Shown here: one piece after another, positions 16,192-26,107 of the stretch | Position numbering within the stretch: the stretch's first letter is position 1 | Layout: every line of letters begins with the position of its first letter | Assembly: GCF_003334855.1 (NCBI RefSeq) | Contig: NZ_QOWE01000019.1 | Span: forward strand, 1-64,000 | Direction of reading: 5' to 3' | DNA length: 64,000 nucleotides | Source of the DNA: Larkinella punicea | Lineage (GTDB): Bacteria; Bacteroidota; Bacteroidia; Cytophagales; Spirosomataceae | Program-made: the position numbers and the translations under genes | The notes under the pieces: generated by a model | Told to the model about the DNA's origin: nothing | The model's database searches: none | The model's input: the letters and a program-made list of their open reading frames with translations, nothing else

Positions 16192-17460
16192 TTACCCATT
16201 CGGATAGAGCGTTGGGGAGAGATTCGGTAGGGATGAAGAGGGGCGTTTTTTTCGCAGAATGTAAACGAAAAAAAAGAGAAAAAAACCGTTTCGCGCTGTC
16301 AGCAGCAAAACGCCAAAAACCGTTGGATCAACCAGTTGTCCGTAAAAAACCGGGTAGACCAGCGTGGTCAGTAAGAAAATGAAGCCCATCCATGCGATCT
16401 GTTTAACGGGTAGAAAGAGCACAAACGGAAGTAACCAGATCAGGTATTGGGGCGAAAACACCTTGTTGGTACTGATAAAAACCAGCAATGCACCCAGCAA
16501 AAACCGAAGCAGACTGTCCGCCGAAACCGTTCCGGTCTGCCCGTATTCGCGCCGGAATCGGAACCAGCCAAGCGCCAGAAGCCCGCTAAAAGCCGCCAGA
16601 AAGACTACCGGTAAGGCTTTCAGAACCGGCCCGACCCCACTGGCTTCCAGGTGAAAGGCCCCGTAGTTAAATTCGGTGCTGACCCGCGTTAAATCCGTTA
16701 AATGTCCCAGCAAGACCAAGCCTGCGGCCACACTTTCGATTTGCAGTCCCCGCAACTGGTGATACGTTAGAAAGGAAAACACCTGATTACCAGACAGAAG
16801 CACAACCGGCAGCAGCACCAGCGCAACCGCAAGACCCGTTCCGGCCACCAGCCGCACCGACGCCCGGTATTGCTGCCCGGCCAGGTAATATACCAGCATA
16901 ACCGGAACCAGAATAACCGGATATAATTTGGCCATGATGGCCAGACCAATCCACATCCCGGCCAGCAGGGGTTGCTTCTTTAGAACCGCCAGGAGGGCCA
17001 GTAAGGTCAGCCAGGCAGGAAAGAGATCATACCGCCAGAATACAAAATCTTTGCTCAGGATGACCAGCAGCAAATAAACCGCCAGGAGTCGCCAGGGGGA
17101 TAACGATTCGGGCCAAAGCCGGGCCACTTGTTGTAAAGTGAAAGCAATCAGCAGCAGCAATAAAAAGGTTTCCAGCAAATACAGCAGGGAATACGCCCGG
17201 TAATCGAGCGTCAGGCCAGCCGTAAGCAGGTGCGGAATTGCCAGCGGCAACAGGGCCAATGGCGGGTATTCGACAGTAAAATCGCGGTACGGTATTTTTC
17301 CTTCGGACAGTTGTGTAGAAACCGAAAAATACAATTTCATATCGGCTGGTGGAGCCGTTGCTTTTCGCTGCCACAGTAAAAAACCGTAGCTGAGCAGCAG
17401 AATCCCCATCGCCCCGGCGACCCACTTGAAAACCGTTTCCTTAACCTTCACACTGACCAT
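16192..17460 (-). CDS. Polytopic membrane glycosyltransferase (GT87/DUF2029-like)
   Basis: 422 residues with about 10 hydrophobic segments spread over the length. The loop after the first membrane segment has DFTVEYPPLALLPLAIPH, a Tyr-Pro-Pro motif typical of GT87/DUF2029 polyprenyl-phosphate-sugar transferases, and an early Asp (PPADMKLYFSVS) that could be catalytic. A later SPQYLIWLLPFVLFLP segment is also typical of the family. It likely adds a mannose-type sugar from a lipid carrier to an envelope glycan. The gene is separated from both neighbours by 80-135 bases and seems to stand alone. Confidence 0.75.
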   Translation of the reverse strand: MVSVKVKETVFKWVAGAMGILLLSYGFLLWQRKATAPPADMKLYFSVSTQLSEGKIPYRDFTVEYPPLALLPLAIPHLLTAGLTLDYRAYSLLYLLETFLLLLLIAFTLQQVARLWPESLSPWRLLAVYLLLVILSKDFVFWRYDLFPAWLTLLALLAVLKKQPLLAGMWIGLAIMAKLYPVILVPVMLVYYLAGQQYRASVRLVAGTGLAVALVLLPVVLLSGNQVFSFLTYHQLRGLQIESVAAGLVLLGHLTDLTRVSTEFNYGAFHLEASGVGPVLKALPVVFLAAFSGLLALGWFRFRREYGQTGTVSADSLLRFLLGALLVFISTNKVFSPQYLIWLLPFVLFLPVKQIAWMGFIFLLTTLVYPVFYGQLVDPTVFGVLLLTARNGFFLFFFVYILRKKRPSSSLPNLSPTLYPNG

Positions 17461-17541
17461 TCGTTAGCACCTGGGCGCAATATACCGGATAACCATTGTT
17501 CAACCAATCTCGGACGGTTTTTCGCGGTGCAAAGATTCGGC

Positions 17542-17976
17542 TCAAATTTGCTTTTTGGTGACGAGCTTGCTGATCGCGGTGCCGTTGATTGAAATGACTT
17601 CTTTAGCCTCCATCGCTGGCTCAATGTCGATGGCTCTGAAGTTGACGCTAATCCCTCCTTTCGGCCGAACCAGCACTACCAACCGTTTTTCAGCCCCCGT
17701 ACCAACTTCCCGAAACTCTTTGATGGTCGCGTATTTGTAGGCATAGCCCTCTTCCAGCGCTGCCGCTTTTTGTCCAAATTTGTCGAACGAAAGATAGGCA
17801 TGTTGATAAGCCCCCGAAGGCCACCCACCCTTCCCAAATCGAACCGAATCCCCCGCTTTCAGGACAATGCCGCGCTTCGTGGTAACGGGGCCGTCGATGC
17901 GTTTGCCCGCAGCCGGTAACTGCGCCAGACTGTTCAGGGAAACGACCGCAAGAACAAAAAACAGGATCCATTTCAT
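17542..17976 (-). CDS. Secreted protein of unknown function
   Basis: 144 residues starting with a clean signal peptide (MKWILFFVLAVVSLNSLAQ). The body has a beta-rich look (GIVLKAGDSVRFGKGG; AYQHAYLSFDKFGQKAA; RLVVLVRPKGGISVNF) and no cysteines or catalytic motif that I can identify. It sits 37 bases after the RmlD-like gene on the same strand and may be cotranscribed with it. I do not recognise the family; export to the periplasm is the only supported statement. Confidence 0.65.
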   Translation of the reverse strand: MKWILFFVLAVVSLNSLAQLPAAGKRIDGPVTTKRGIVLKAGDSVRFGKGGWPSGAYQHAYLSFDKFGQKAAALEEGYAYKYATIKEFREVGTGAEKRLVVLVRPKGGISVNFRAIDIEPAMEAKEVISINGTAISKLVTKKQI

Positions 17977-18013
17977 ACGATTCAGGAAGGGGTTTAGGGT
18001 TTACCAACCGATT

Positions 18014-18913
18014 TTAAATCTGCGCGGCCAGAACCGCAATGCCTTCTTCAAAACTTTTGGGTTCGTAGCCCAATACCCGACGCGGTTTGTCCAGTACAAA
18101 ACCGGTGCGCGGGGGGCGTTTGGCCGGTTGCGAAAACGTCGACGAATCAGCCTGGGTGATGAGCGACTTATCGAGGTTGAAATAATCGGCGGTTTTGATG
18201 GCCATTTCGTAGGGATTCAAAAAGTCCTTCCCGGAAATATTATAAATACCCTCCGCTTTCTGATCGGCAATGAGCCAGCAGCCGAGGGCCAGATCTTCGG
18301 CCAGCGTTGGCGTGCGCCACTGATCGGTCACCACTTTAATCGTCTTGCCATCTTCCAGCGATTTCTTCACCCACAGAATAATGTTACTCCGGCTCATGTC
18401 GTGGGCAATGCCGTAGACCAGAACCGTCCGGGCAATGGCCCAGCGAATGCCTGAATGAATAACGGCTTTTTCGGCGGCATATTTGCTCCAGCCGTAGAAA
18501 CTGATCGGGTTGGCTTCGGCTTCTTCGGTATAAGGCCCGGCGGCACCGTCGAAGATAAAATCCGTCGAAACGTGCAACAGGAAGCTGTCGTTGATGCGGC
18601 AGGCTTCCACCAGATACTCGACGGCTTTCACGTTCTGCGCCCAGCAGGCGTCTTTCTCCGATTCACACTGATCCACGTTGGTCATGGCCGCCGTATGGAT
18701 CACCACATCGGGTTTGGTTTCGCCAATTACGTCAAGCACCTGCTGGCGGTCGGTGATGTCCATGGGTTGGTAGGAATACCGGTCCGACTGCGGCAGCCGG
18801 TTGGCCCCACGCGCCGTGGCAATGAGTTCCACCTCTGGTTGCTGGGTCAATAAATCGACTAACTTCTGTCCGAGAAGGCCGTTGGAACCGGTAATAAGAA
18901 TTCGTTTTTTCAT
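18014..18913 (-). CDS. RmlD-like NAD(P)-dependent sugar-nucleotide reductase (SDR)
   Basis: The ATG at 18913 gives 299 residues starting MKKRILITGSNGLLGQKLVD. The dinucleotide motif GSNGLLG is followed by VIHTAAMTNVDQCE, LHVSTDFIFDG, and the SDR Tyr/Lys pair in FYGWSKYAAEKAV, which together match the RmlD branch (dTDP-4-dehydrorhamnose reductase). No other rhamnose genes are nearby, so the true substrate is uncertain. It begins 10 bases after the cyclophilin stop, which suggests cotranscription. Confidence 0.82.
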   Translation of the reverse strand: MKKRILITGSNGLLGQKLVDLLTQQPEVELIATARGANRLPQSDRYSYQPMDITDRQQVLDVIGETKPDVVIHTAAMTNVDQCESEKDACWAQNVKAVEYLVEACRINDSFLLHVSTDFIFDGAAGPYTEEAEANPISFYGWSKYAAEKAVIHSGIRWAIARTVLVYGIAHDMSRSNIILWVKKSLEDGKTIKVVTDQWRTPTLAEDLALGCWLIADQKAEGIYNISGKDFLNPYEMAIKTADYFNLDKSLITQADSSTFSQPAKRPPRTGFVLDKPRRVLGYEPKSFEEGIAVLAAQI

Positions 18914-18922
18914 AACATTCAA

Positions 18923-19636
18923 TCACTTCCGATAGGTATACCCAAACTGTTTCGTAATTTTTTTCTTCTTCATCCACTCGCCCGAAACCGTCATGCGCAG
19001 GTCTTTCAGGGGGCGATTGAGTGGATTGGCGGGTTGTTTGGCCACGCTGTCTACCACGGCTAATCCGTCAATAACCTCGCCAAAAACCGTGTAATTCCCG
19101 TCCAGATGCGGGGTTCCGCCCAACGACTGGTAGACCTGTTTCTGCGCGTCGGTTGGCTGTCGTCCTTTCAGTTGGGTGATGCGCTCGGTCTGTTTCTGAA
19201 AATTCTCATCGTCCCAAACCCGGCCCTGCACCACGTAAAACTGGCATCCGCTCGATGCTTTTTCGGGATTGTTGTCGCGGGCTGCCGCCAATGCTCCTTT
19301 TTTGTGAAACAATTCCGGGACAAATTCGGCCGGGATGGTGTAGCCCACGTCGCCACTGCCCAGCATCTGTTCGGCCTGGGCCGTGCGGGAGTTCGGGTCG
19401 CCCCCCTGAATCATAAAATTCTGGATGATTCGGTGAAACAGCAACCCGTTGTAGAACTTTTCCTGGGTCAGCTTGATAAAATTCGCCTTGTGTTTCGGCG
19501 TCTGATCGTAGAGAATCAACCGCATAACGCCAAAATCCGTCTGGATCGTCACCAGATAATCCTTGCGTTTGGAAGGCTTCTTCCCCAGAACCGGCTCGGT
19601 TAACAGAAAGCAAATAAGGATAACAAATAGTCGCAT
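18923..19636 (-). CDS. Secreted cyclophilin-type peptidyl-prolyl isomerase
   Basis: 237 residues with a leader (MRLFVILICFLLTEPVLG) and a cyclophilin domain: TDFGVMRLILYDQTPKHKAN, FHRIIQNFMIQGGDP (active-site Arg and Phe), SSGCQFYVVQG, and YTVFGEVIDGLAVVD. It catalyses cis-trans isomerisation of prolyl bonds, probably in the periplasm. Compared with minimal cyclophilins it has an insertion of about 30 residues after the VQG strand and a basic C-terminus (MKKKKITKQF). First gene of the run with the RmlD-like reductase. Confidence 0.9.
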   Translation of the reverse strand: MRLFVILICFLLTEPVLGKKPSKRKDYLVTIQTDFGVMRLILYDQTPKHKANFIKLTQEKFYNGLLFHRIIQNFMIQGGDPNSRTAQAEQMLGSGDVGYTIPAEFVPELFHKKGALAAARDNNPEKASSGCQFYVVQGRVWDDENFQKQTERITQLKGRQPTDAQKQVYQSLGGTPHLDGNYTVFGEVIDGLAVVDSVAKQPANPLNRPLKDLRMTVSGEWMKKKKITKQFGYTYRK

Positions 19637-19657
19637 ACGTGGTGTGTTGGTTTGCTC

Positions 19658-19724
19658 GCCCCCAACCCCCTAAAGGGGGCTTTATAAATTCGGATGCTGA
19701 AGCCCCCTTTAGGGGGTTGGGGGC
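19658..19724. repeat. GC-rich palindrome (CCCCTAAAGGGG family), short form
   Basis: Perfect 25-base arms, 19658-19682 with 19700-19724, containing CCCCCTAAAGGGGGCTT. The 17-base loop holds CGGATGCT, also present in the loops at 40331-40443, 44980-45092 and 56976-57076. The right arm ends 7 bases from the GNAT stop at 19732, so it is the 3' end of that minus-strand gene. Confidence 0.9.
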
Positions 19725-19731
19725 AATTTTA

Positions 19732-20175
19732 TTACAATTTCAACGCAAAGTGGTGACTGACAATATTAAACCGCTTGTTCAGATACAGCCGGTGGGCATC
19801 GTAGCGCTGCGGATTGTGGCCCGAATCGAGCGTAACGGCCACACAACCGGCCTTCCGGGCCTCCTCAATCACGAAGTCGAGCAACTGGCTGGCGTAGCCT
19901 TTCCCGCGTTGGTCGGGCAGGGTCGACAAATCATCGATGTACAGGGTTTTTCCGCTGAAAAGCAGATTCATGTAGCGGTAACCAATGGCCGCCGGGGCTA
20001 CGGTTTCGGCCGGATTCTCATCTGACTGATCGACAAAAGCGACCACGTAGCGGTCCTCTTCCTGCAACAAAAAAATCTGTCGGAGCGCCTGTTCTTCGGT
20101 CAAATGCGGGCGCAGGGTTACCAGAGCGGGCAGACAACGGCGAAGATCGGCTTCGGTTTGGGCAATTTTAATCAT
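19732..20175 (-). CDS. GNAT family N-acetyltransferase
   Basis: 147 residues with the GNAT fold order and the acetyl-CoA-binding motif RGKGYASQLLDF after the strand LYIDDLSTLPDQ, followed by AGCVAVTLDSG and a C-terminal RFNIVSHHFAL strand. It transfers an acetyl group from acetyl-CoA to an amine of unknown substrate; cytoplasmic. The gene lies 33 bases downstream of hemC on the same strand and ends at a GC-rich palindrome. Confidence 0.85.
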   Translation of the reverse strand: MIKIAQTEADLRRCLPALVTLRPHLTEEQALRQIFLLQEEDRYVVAFVDQSDENPAETVAPAAIGYRYMNLLFSGKTLYIDDLSTLPDQRGKGYASQLLDFVIEEARKAGCVAVTLDSGHNPQRYDAHRLYLNKRFNIVSHHFALKL

Positions 20176-20208
20176 GGGAAACGGTGGCAGATGGCTTGAG
20201 CCGACAAG

Positions 20209-21132
20209 TTACAAGTTTTGGCGAACTGCCCGCAAAATTTCGTCCCCGCCTTTGGCTAATAAACTTTCCGCCAGATCATGCCCAATCTGTTCGGCCTCCG
20301 CCAGCGTCCCGCTGAATTGTTCCCGCAACAGCTCCTGGCCGTCCAGACTCACGACGCCACCGGTCAGCGTCAGTTCCTCACCCTGCAAGGTGGCCAGCCC
20401 AAAAACCGGGATGCTGCAACCACCTTCCAGCCTCCGCAAAAAGGCCCGTTCGGCTTTCAGACAGGCTTCGGTGGGCGCGTGGTTGGTGAGTTGACGAACC
20501 GTGTTGAGTTTATCGATGGGTAAGCTGGTAGCCGCTTCGATGGCCACGCTACCCTGCCCCACGGCGGGCGTAAAATCCTGCGTTGGCAAATATTCAGCAA
20601 TCAAATCGTCGTATTGCATCCGGTGAACCCCCGCGTAGGCCAGCAGCAACGCATCGCATTGCCCCTCTTCCAGTTTACGCAGACGGGTTTGCAGGTTGCC
20701 GCGCATGTCGACGGTGGTGATGTGGGGGCAAAAATGCTTCAGCATGGCCACCCGGCGCGTCGAGGAGGTGCCGACAACAAACGCCCGGCCACCGGTCAGC
20801 GACAGGCTTTTGTCGTGGCTCACCAGCACGTCGTTGACCCGTTCGCGCTCCGTGAAGGCGATGATCGCCAAGTCGTTTGGCAGGGACGATTGCAGGTCTT
20901 TGGCACTGTGAACGGCGATGTCGATGGTACCGGCGCGAAGCTGGTCTTCCAGTTCCTGCGTAAAAACGCCCTTGCTGCCGATTTTCGACAGTGACCGATC
21001 CAGAATCTGGTCGCCTTTGGTTTCGATCAGCACCAGCTCCGACTCCACCTCAGCCGCTTTCAGCAGATCCTGAATGTAATAGGCCTGCCAAAGTGCCAGC
21101 CGACTGCTGCGCGTTCCAATTTTTATTTTCAT
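20209..21132 (-). CDS. hemC: Porphobilinogen deaminase (hydroxymethylbilane synthase)
   Basis: The ATG at 21132 gives 307 residues starting MKIKIGTRSSRLALWQA, the canonical N-terminus; the longer reading adds 28 residues unlike the family. The enzyme joins four porphobilinogens into hydroxymethylbilane on the way to heme. Visible motifs: TKGDQILDRSLSKIGSKGVF, VHSAKDL, VGTSSTRR, MRGNLQTRLRKL, and the cofactor-binding cysteine in LEGGCSIPV (about Cys239). Length is normal. It is divergent from the SusC gene and upstream of a GNAT gene. Confidence 0.96.
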   Translation of the reverse strand: MKIKIGTRSSRLALWQAYYIQDLLKAAEVESELVLIETKGDQILDRSLSKIGSKGVFTQELEDQLRAGTIDIAVHSAKDLQSSLPNDLAIIAFTERERVNDVLVSHDKSLSLTGGRAFVVGTSSTRRVAMLKHFCPHITTVDMRGNLQTRLRKLEEGQCDALLLAYAGVHRMQYDDLIAEYLPTQDFTPAVGQGSVAIEAATSLPIDKLNTVRQLTNHAPTEACLKAERAFLRRLEGGCSIPVFGLATLQGEELTLTGGVVSLDGQELLREQFSGTLAEAEQIGHDLAESLLAKGGDEILRAVRQNL

Positions 21133-21444
21133 GGGTAAAAACCGTATCTGAAATGAAGTCGGCAAGTTATTCAAGAATTGCTTGCCGACCAACGAAAACG
21201 CCGGGCGGGTCTGCAAGCGGTGCGTTCATACTTCACCATTCCTTAATAATTACGGCATCTGCCGGTAACACCCCCCTTATACATTTGCCCCGTCTTTCAA
21301 TCAACTCACCACACCAGGTTGATTACCAGCCATCTCTTCCTCTACATTCCGTTTAACCAAATTCTCTGATCGACTACCTGATGTATGCTCATCAAGGCGG
21401 TTCTGCATTGCATTTACTACCCTAATCATAAACCTAATTTCCGT
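21133..21444. other. Divergent intergenic region, hemC and susC
   Basis: 312 bases between divergent genes. It contains a TACATTTG -7 type element at 21280-21287 on the plus strand, about 158 bases upstream of the chosen SusC start, implying a long leader, without a clear TTTG at -33. No hairpin or ORF stands out. Confidence 0.45.
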
Positions 21445-24400
21445 ATGCAATCTACTGTATCACCTATCCATCCGGGCGAACGAAAACCGTTTTGCCGATC
21501 CATTCTTTTACTTTTTCTCCTGTTTCACCTCCACATGAGCCTGTTGCCAGCTCAGGCTCTGGCGTTCCAGTCGGAGACCGCCGTGCGCGGAAAAGTTGTC
21601 AATGAACAGGGCGAAGCCATGCCCGGCGTCAGTATTCTCGCCAAAGGCACCACCACCGGTACGCTTTCCAACGAAAAAGGCGAATTCAATCTGACGGTTC
21701 CGGCGGGTGTTCGAACCCTGATTTTTTCCTTTATCGGGTATCTTTCCCAGGAAGTTCCGGTCACGGGATCCACCGTTCTCACCATTCGGATGAACGCCGT
21801 GGCCGGACAACTCAATGAAGTGGTGGTCACGGCATTGGGCGTCACCCGCGAAAAGCGGGCGTTAGGCTACGCCGTGCAGGAAGTGAAGGGCGACAACCTG
21901 ACCCAGGCCCGGGAAACCAACCTTGTCAATGCGCTCGCCGGGAAAGTCGCCGGGGTCAACGTCACGGCGGGCTCCAATTCCATCGGCGGCTCATCCCGCA
22001 TTGTGATCCGGGGCGAAACCTCCCTGGCGGGCGACAACCAGCCGCTTTTCGTCGTCGACGGTATGCCGATCAACAACGCCGTCAGTGCATCCGATCAACG
22101 GCAAAACATCGATTACGGCAACGGAGCGGCTGAGATCAACCCGGACGACATCGAAACCATCTCCGTGCTCAAGGGGCCGAACGCAGCCGCACTCTATGGT
22201 TCGCGGGCGGCCAACGGGGTTATTCTGATCACGACCAAATCCGGCAAAGGAAAAAAAGGGCTGGGCATTTCGGTCAATTCCACCACCTCCTTCGAATCGG
22301 CCCTGCGGTTACCCGACTACCAGAATGAATATGGCCAGGGTCGTGGAGGACAGTATAACATCGGCGACGGGGGCCGTAGCTGGGGACCTGCGCTCGACGG
22401 CCGGATGGTGGCGGTTCCGGTCAACACCGAGTGGCCTCCCAAAGTGGGCGAAACCGTCCCCTGGGTGCCGTATCCCGACAACGTCAAGGAGTTTTATGAA
22501 GTCGGCCGGACCTTGTCCAATAACATTTCGCTTTCCAGCAGCAACGACAACGGCAACTTCCGGGTGTCCTACACCAACCTGGACCAAACCGGCCTTGTGC
22601 CCAACACCGCCCAACGCCGACACACGTTTGCCATCAACGGAGCGTATTCGCTGACCGACAAGCTGAAGGTCAATACGTCCGTCAATTACATCTACACGAA
22701 CAGCAAAAACCGCCCCGTCGTCAGTTATGGAAACGAATCGGTGGTGTATACCTGGATCTGGGAAGGGCGGCAGGTGCGTACCGATAAAATGCGCGACTAC
22801 TGGGTGAAGGGCCTCGAAGGCATCCAGCCGTTTACCTACAACTACCAGTTCAACGACAATCCGTATTATACGGTATACGAAAACCTGAACGGGCTGATGA
22901 AAAACCGGACCACGGGTCAGGTGAACCTCACCTACCAATTTACGCCCGCGCTGAGCCTGCTCGTTCGGACGGGGATGGACATCAGCAACGAGCGCGCCGA
23001 CCGTCGCCGAACGCCGGGCAGCACGGCTTTTCCGCTGGGGATGTACAGCCAGGACAAAGACTATTTTGAAGAGCGTAACTCGGATTTTTTGCTGGCCTAC
23101 GACAAAGCAGTCGGGAAAGATTTGCAGGTCAAATTATCCCTGGGCGGGAATCAGATGCGCCAGCGACGGGACGAACTGAGCAGCCGGGCCAATGCGCTGA
23201 GTGTTCCGGGCATCTACAATCTGGGGAATTCACAGGTGCCGCTCGTGATCATTCAACGCGATTTTAATTACCGGATCAACAGCCTTTATGCGTTCGGCCA
23301 GTTTGCGTATCGCAACGCTTTATTCCTCGACGTAAGTGCCCGCAACGACTGGTCGAGTACGCTCCCCGCCAGCAACAACAGTTATTTCTATCCTTCCGTA
23401 TCGGCCAGTGCGGTTCTGTCGGATCTTTTCGACCAGGTAAACTGGGGCATTCTGAGCTTTGCCAAGGTGCGGGCGGGTTGGGCGCGGGTCGGCAATGACA
23501 CCGATCCCTACCGACTGCGGAATGTCTACAACTACGGTTCGCCCTGGCAAAGCAGCCAGGCGGTTTCCGAATCGGCGACGATCAACAACGCCAACCTCAA
23601 ACCGGAAACCCTCGACACCTACGAACTGGGGGCCGATGTACGGCTGTTTGGCGGACGGCTTGGCCTGGACCTCACCTACTACAACACTGTCAGCCGAAAC
23701 CAGATCCTGAACATTCCCATCGACCTGACCAGCGGCTACACGTCTCGGTTTTTCAACGCGGGGGTGATCCGCAGCCGGGGTGTTGAAGCCGTGCTCACCA
23801 CGACGCCCATCAAAACGAGCAGCGGTTTCAAGTGGGATCTCAGCCTGAACTGGTCGACCAACCGGGCGAAGGTGGAAGAACTGGGCGATGGGCTGACCAC
23901 TTACGAATTGGCGAGTCGCTACGTATCGGTTCAGGCCCGCGTGGGCGAGCGCATGGGCGACATGTATGGCCGGGGTTTTCAACGCGATCCGCAGGGCAAT
24001 ATCATCCACAGCCAGGGCCTTCCGCTTTTTACCAACGAACTGATCAAGGTGGGCAATTACAATCCCGACTGGATGGCCGGTCTTTATAACACATTCAGCT
24101 TCAAAGGCTTTACGCTGGGCGGACTGCTGGATTACCGCAAGGGCGGCAGTATTTACTCGTACATGTACGTTCGCGGCAACGAAGCCGGTCAACTGGTCGA
24201 ATCGCTGCCGGGCCGGAAAGACGGCTACGTCGGTCCCGGTGTGATCAAAAACCCGGATGGCACGTTCCGCCCCAACGACGTGAATGTAACGGCCGAGCGC
24301 TACTGGGGTTCCGGGTATTTCAACCCCGAACAATCCACTTTCGACGCCACGTACCTCAAACTCCGGGAGTTGAAGTTTGGGTATGCGCTACCCAACCAAC

Positions 24401-24591
24401 TGGTGCGCAACACGCCTTTCCGCGACATCACGGTGTCGGTGGTGGGCCGCAACCTGGCCCTCTGGACCAAAGTACCGCACATCGATCCGGATGCCACCGG
24501 CATCAGTGGCGGCACCATTCTGCCCGGCATCGAGGACATGTCGCTGCCCGCGTCCCGCAGCATTGGTTTCAACGTAAACTTCCGGCTCTAA
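21445..24591 (+). CDS. SusC/RagA family TonB-dependent outer-membrane transporter
   Basis: The ATG at 21445 gives 1048 residues; a longer in-frame start 20 codons upstream is less likely. A signal peptide (about 20-45) is followed by a carboxypeptidase-regulatory-like domain (GKVVNEQGEAMPGVSILAKG; LIFSFIGYLSQEVPV), a plug domain with VVVTALGV, NALAGKVAGVNV, PLFVVDGMPINN and LKGPNAAALYGSRAANGVIL, and a C-terminal barrel ending GFNVNFRL. It imports a large substrate with TonB energy. The SusD partner starts 12 bases downstream. Substrate cannot be read from sequence; the gamma-glutamyltransferase downstream hints at peptides. Confidence 0.95.
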   Translation: MQSTVSPIHPGERKPFCRSILLLFLLFHLHMSLLPAQALAFQSETAVRGKVVNEQGEAMPGVSILAKGTTTGTLSNEKGEFNLTVPAGVRTLIFSFIGYLSQEVPVTGSTVLTIRMNAVAGQLNEVVVTALGVTREKRALGYAVQEVKGDNLTQARETNLVNALAGKVAGVNVTAGSNSIGGSSRIVIRGETSLAGDNQPLFVVDGMPINNAVSASDQRQNIDYGNGAAEINPDDIETISVLKGPNAAALYGSRAANGVILITTKSGKGKKGLGISVNSTTSFESALRLPDYQNEYGQGRGGQYNIGDGGRSWGPALDGRMVAVPVNTEWPPKVGETVPWVPYPDNVKEFYEVGRTLSNNISLSSSNDNGNFRVSYTNLDQTGLVPNTAQRRHTFAINGAYSLTDKLKVNTSVNYIYTNSKNRPVVSYGNESVVYTWIWEGRQVRTDKMRDYWVKGLEGIQPFTYNYQFNDNPYYTVYENLNGLMKNRTTGQVNLTYQFTPALSLLVRTGMDISNERADRRRTPGSTAFPLGMYSQDKDYFEERNSDFLLAYDKAVGKDLQVKLSLGGNQMRQRRDELSSRANALSVPGIYNLGNSQVPLVIIQRDFNYRINSLYAFGQFAYRNALFLDVSARNDWSSTLPASNNSYFYPSVSASAVLSDLFDQVNWGILSFAKVRAGWARVGNDTDPYRLRNVYNYGSPWQSSQAVSESATINNANLKPETLDTYELGADVRLFGGRLGLDLTYYNTVSRNQILNIPIDLTSGYTSRFFNAGVIRSRGVEAVLTTTPIKTSSGFKWDLSLNWSTNRAKVEELGDGLTTYELASRYVSVQARVGERMGDMYGRGFQRDPQGNIIHSQGLPLFTNELIKVGNYNPDWMAGLYNTFSFKGFTLGGLLDYRKGGSIYSYMYVRGNEAGQLVESLPGRKDGYVGPGVIKNPDGTFRPNDVNVTAERYWGSGYFNPEQSTFDATYLKLRELKFGYALPNQLVRNTPFRDITVSVVGRNLALWTKVPHIDPDATGISGGTILPGIEDMSLPASRSIGFNVNFRL

Positions 24592-24603
24592 TCTTCAGAA
24601 ATC

Positions 24604-26091
24604 ATGTTTTCGATTCAAAAAACAACCCTCGTTTCGCTCATTGCCTTCCTGATCGTTTTGCTGACGGGCTGCGAAAAGGACTTTGAACAGGTCAATTCCA
24701 ACCCCAATAACCCGGAAACCGTCAACCCCGAACTGCTGATGGTCACCATCATTCGGGGTACGGTCAATCAAATGGTCAACGAAGCGTTTTCTACGGGGAA
24801 TATGGTGGCCCAGTATGCCGCCGAGATTCGTGAACCCAATACCGATCGTTACATCTGGGGCTCATTTGACACCTGGAACAATGGCTACACGATCCTGCGG
24901 GACGTCAATAACCTGAAGAAAATTGCGGAAGAACGCAACCTGCCCAATTACAAGGGTATCGCACTGGTTATGAAGTCGCTGATCTACGCCCGGATGACGG
25001 ATGCCTACGGCGATTTGCCCTATACGGAGGCCCAGAAAGGCAAGGAAACGCAGGCGGTTTATTCTCCCGCGTACGATTCGCAGGAAGTCGTTTATCAGGG
25101 TATGCTGAAAGATCTCGCCGAGGCCAATACCCTGCTGACGGCTACCGGTGTGGCCATTCGGAACGACATTCTGTTCAACGGTGACATTGCCAAATGGAAA
25201 AAACTGGCCAATTCGCTGCGGATTCGGTTGCTGGTTCGTCAGTCAAAGCGCGTCGATCCTTCGACGGCCCTCCGCGAAATGCTGGCCAGCCCCGCCAATT
25301 TCCCCATCATGCAGACCAATGCCGACAATGCTGCGCTGAAATACGTGGAGGCTCCGAATCTGTTTCCCATCACGGGCCAGCGTTCCGGTTTTTTCTTCGA
25401 CCGCCGGATGAGCAAAACGTTCATCGACCAACTGAACACCATCAGAGACCCGCGCCTGCCGGTTTTTGCGGCTCCCACCACCGAATCGCAGGAAGCGCTG
25501 GCGGCTGGCAAAGGGCCATTGCAATGGGTTGGGGTACGCAACGGAGAAACCGACCAGAATCTGGGTAGTAACCTGGACAAAAAAGTGTCGGCACTCAGTG
25601 ACCAGTATTACCGCGGTCTCCAGACGCCCGTGCCGGCTCAGGGCCTGATCATGACGGTCGCCGAGGTAAAATTCCTGTTGGCCGAAGCCGCCCAGCGGGG
25701 CTGGATTACCGGTTCAGCCGAGAGCTATTATTACGACGGCATCAAGGCATCGGTCGAGCAATACCAACTGATTTCCGGCACGAATTTGACGGCGTCGGCG
25801 GAGTTCCTGGCCCGACCCGGTGTTGCGTTTAACCCTGCAAATGCCCTGGCACTGATCGGCACACAGAAATGGATCGCGCTCTATTTTACGGACTTACAGG
25901 GCTGGCACGAGTGGAAACGAACCGGCTTCCCGGATCTGAAACCGGCTTTTGTCAATAACAACAACGACAAAATCCCGGTCCGCTTCCGCTACCCGACCGC
26001 CCAGCAGGTGACCAATCGGGACAGCTATACCGAAGCCGTCCAGCGGCAAGGTCCCGACGACATCAACACCCGCTCCTGGTGGGCGAAATAA
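24604..26091 (+). CDS. SusD/RagB family nutrient-binding lipoprotein
   Basis: 495 residues with a lipoprotein leader ending LIVLLTGCEKDFEQV (lipid-modified Cys). The mature part has the helical SusD-like features: VNSNPNNPETVNPELL, MKSLIYARMTDAYGDLPYTE, LRIRLLVRQSKRVDPSTA, VAEVKFLLAEAAQRGW, and a late WHEWKRTGFPDL. It is anchored to the outer leaflet and caps the SusC channel to capture substrate. It follows SusC by 12 bases and is followed by a strong terminator at 26108-26146. Confidence 0.95.
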   Translation: MFSIQKTTLVSLIAFLIVLLTGCEKDFEQVNSNPNNPETVNPELLMVTIIRGTVNQMVNEAFSTGNMVAQYAAEIREPNTDRYIWGSFDTWNNGYTILRDVNNLKKIAEERNLPNYKGIALVMKSLIYARMTDAYGDLPYTEAQKGKETQAVYSPAYDSQEVVYQGMLKDLAEANTLLTATGVAIRNDILFNGDIAKWKKLANSLRIRLLVRQSKRVDPSTALREMLASPANFPIMQTNADNAALKYVEAPNLFPITGQRSGFFFDRRMSKTFIDQLNTIRDPRLPVFAAPTTESQEALAAGKGPLQWVGVRNGETDQNLGSNLDKKVSALSDQYYRGLQTPVPAQGLIMTVAEVKFLLAEAAQRGWITGSAESYYYDGIKASVEQYQLISGTNLTASAEFLARPGVAFNPANALALIGTQKWIALYFTDLQGWHEWKRTGFPDLKPAFVNNNNDKIPVRFRYPTAQQVTNRDSYTEAVQRQGPDDINTRSWWAK

Positions 26092-26107
26092 AATACCGGG
26101 TTGAATG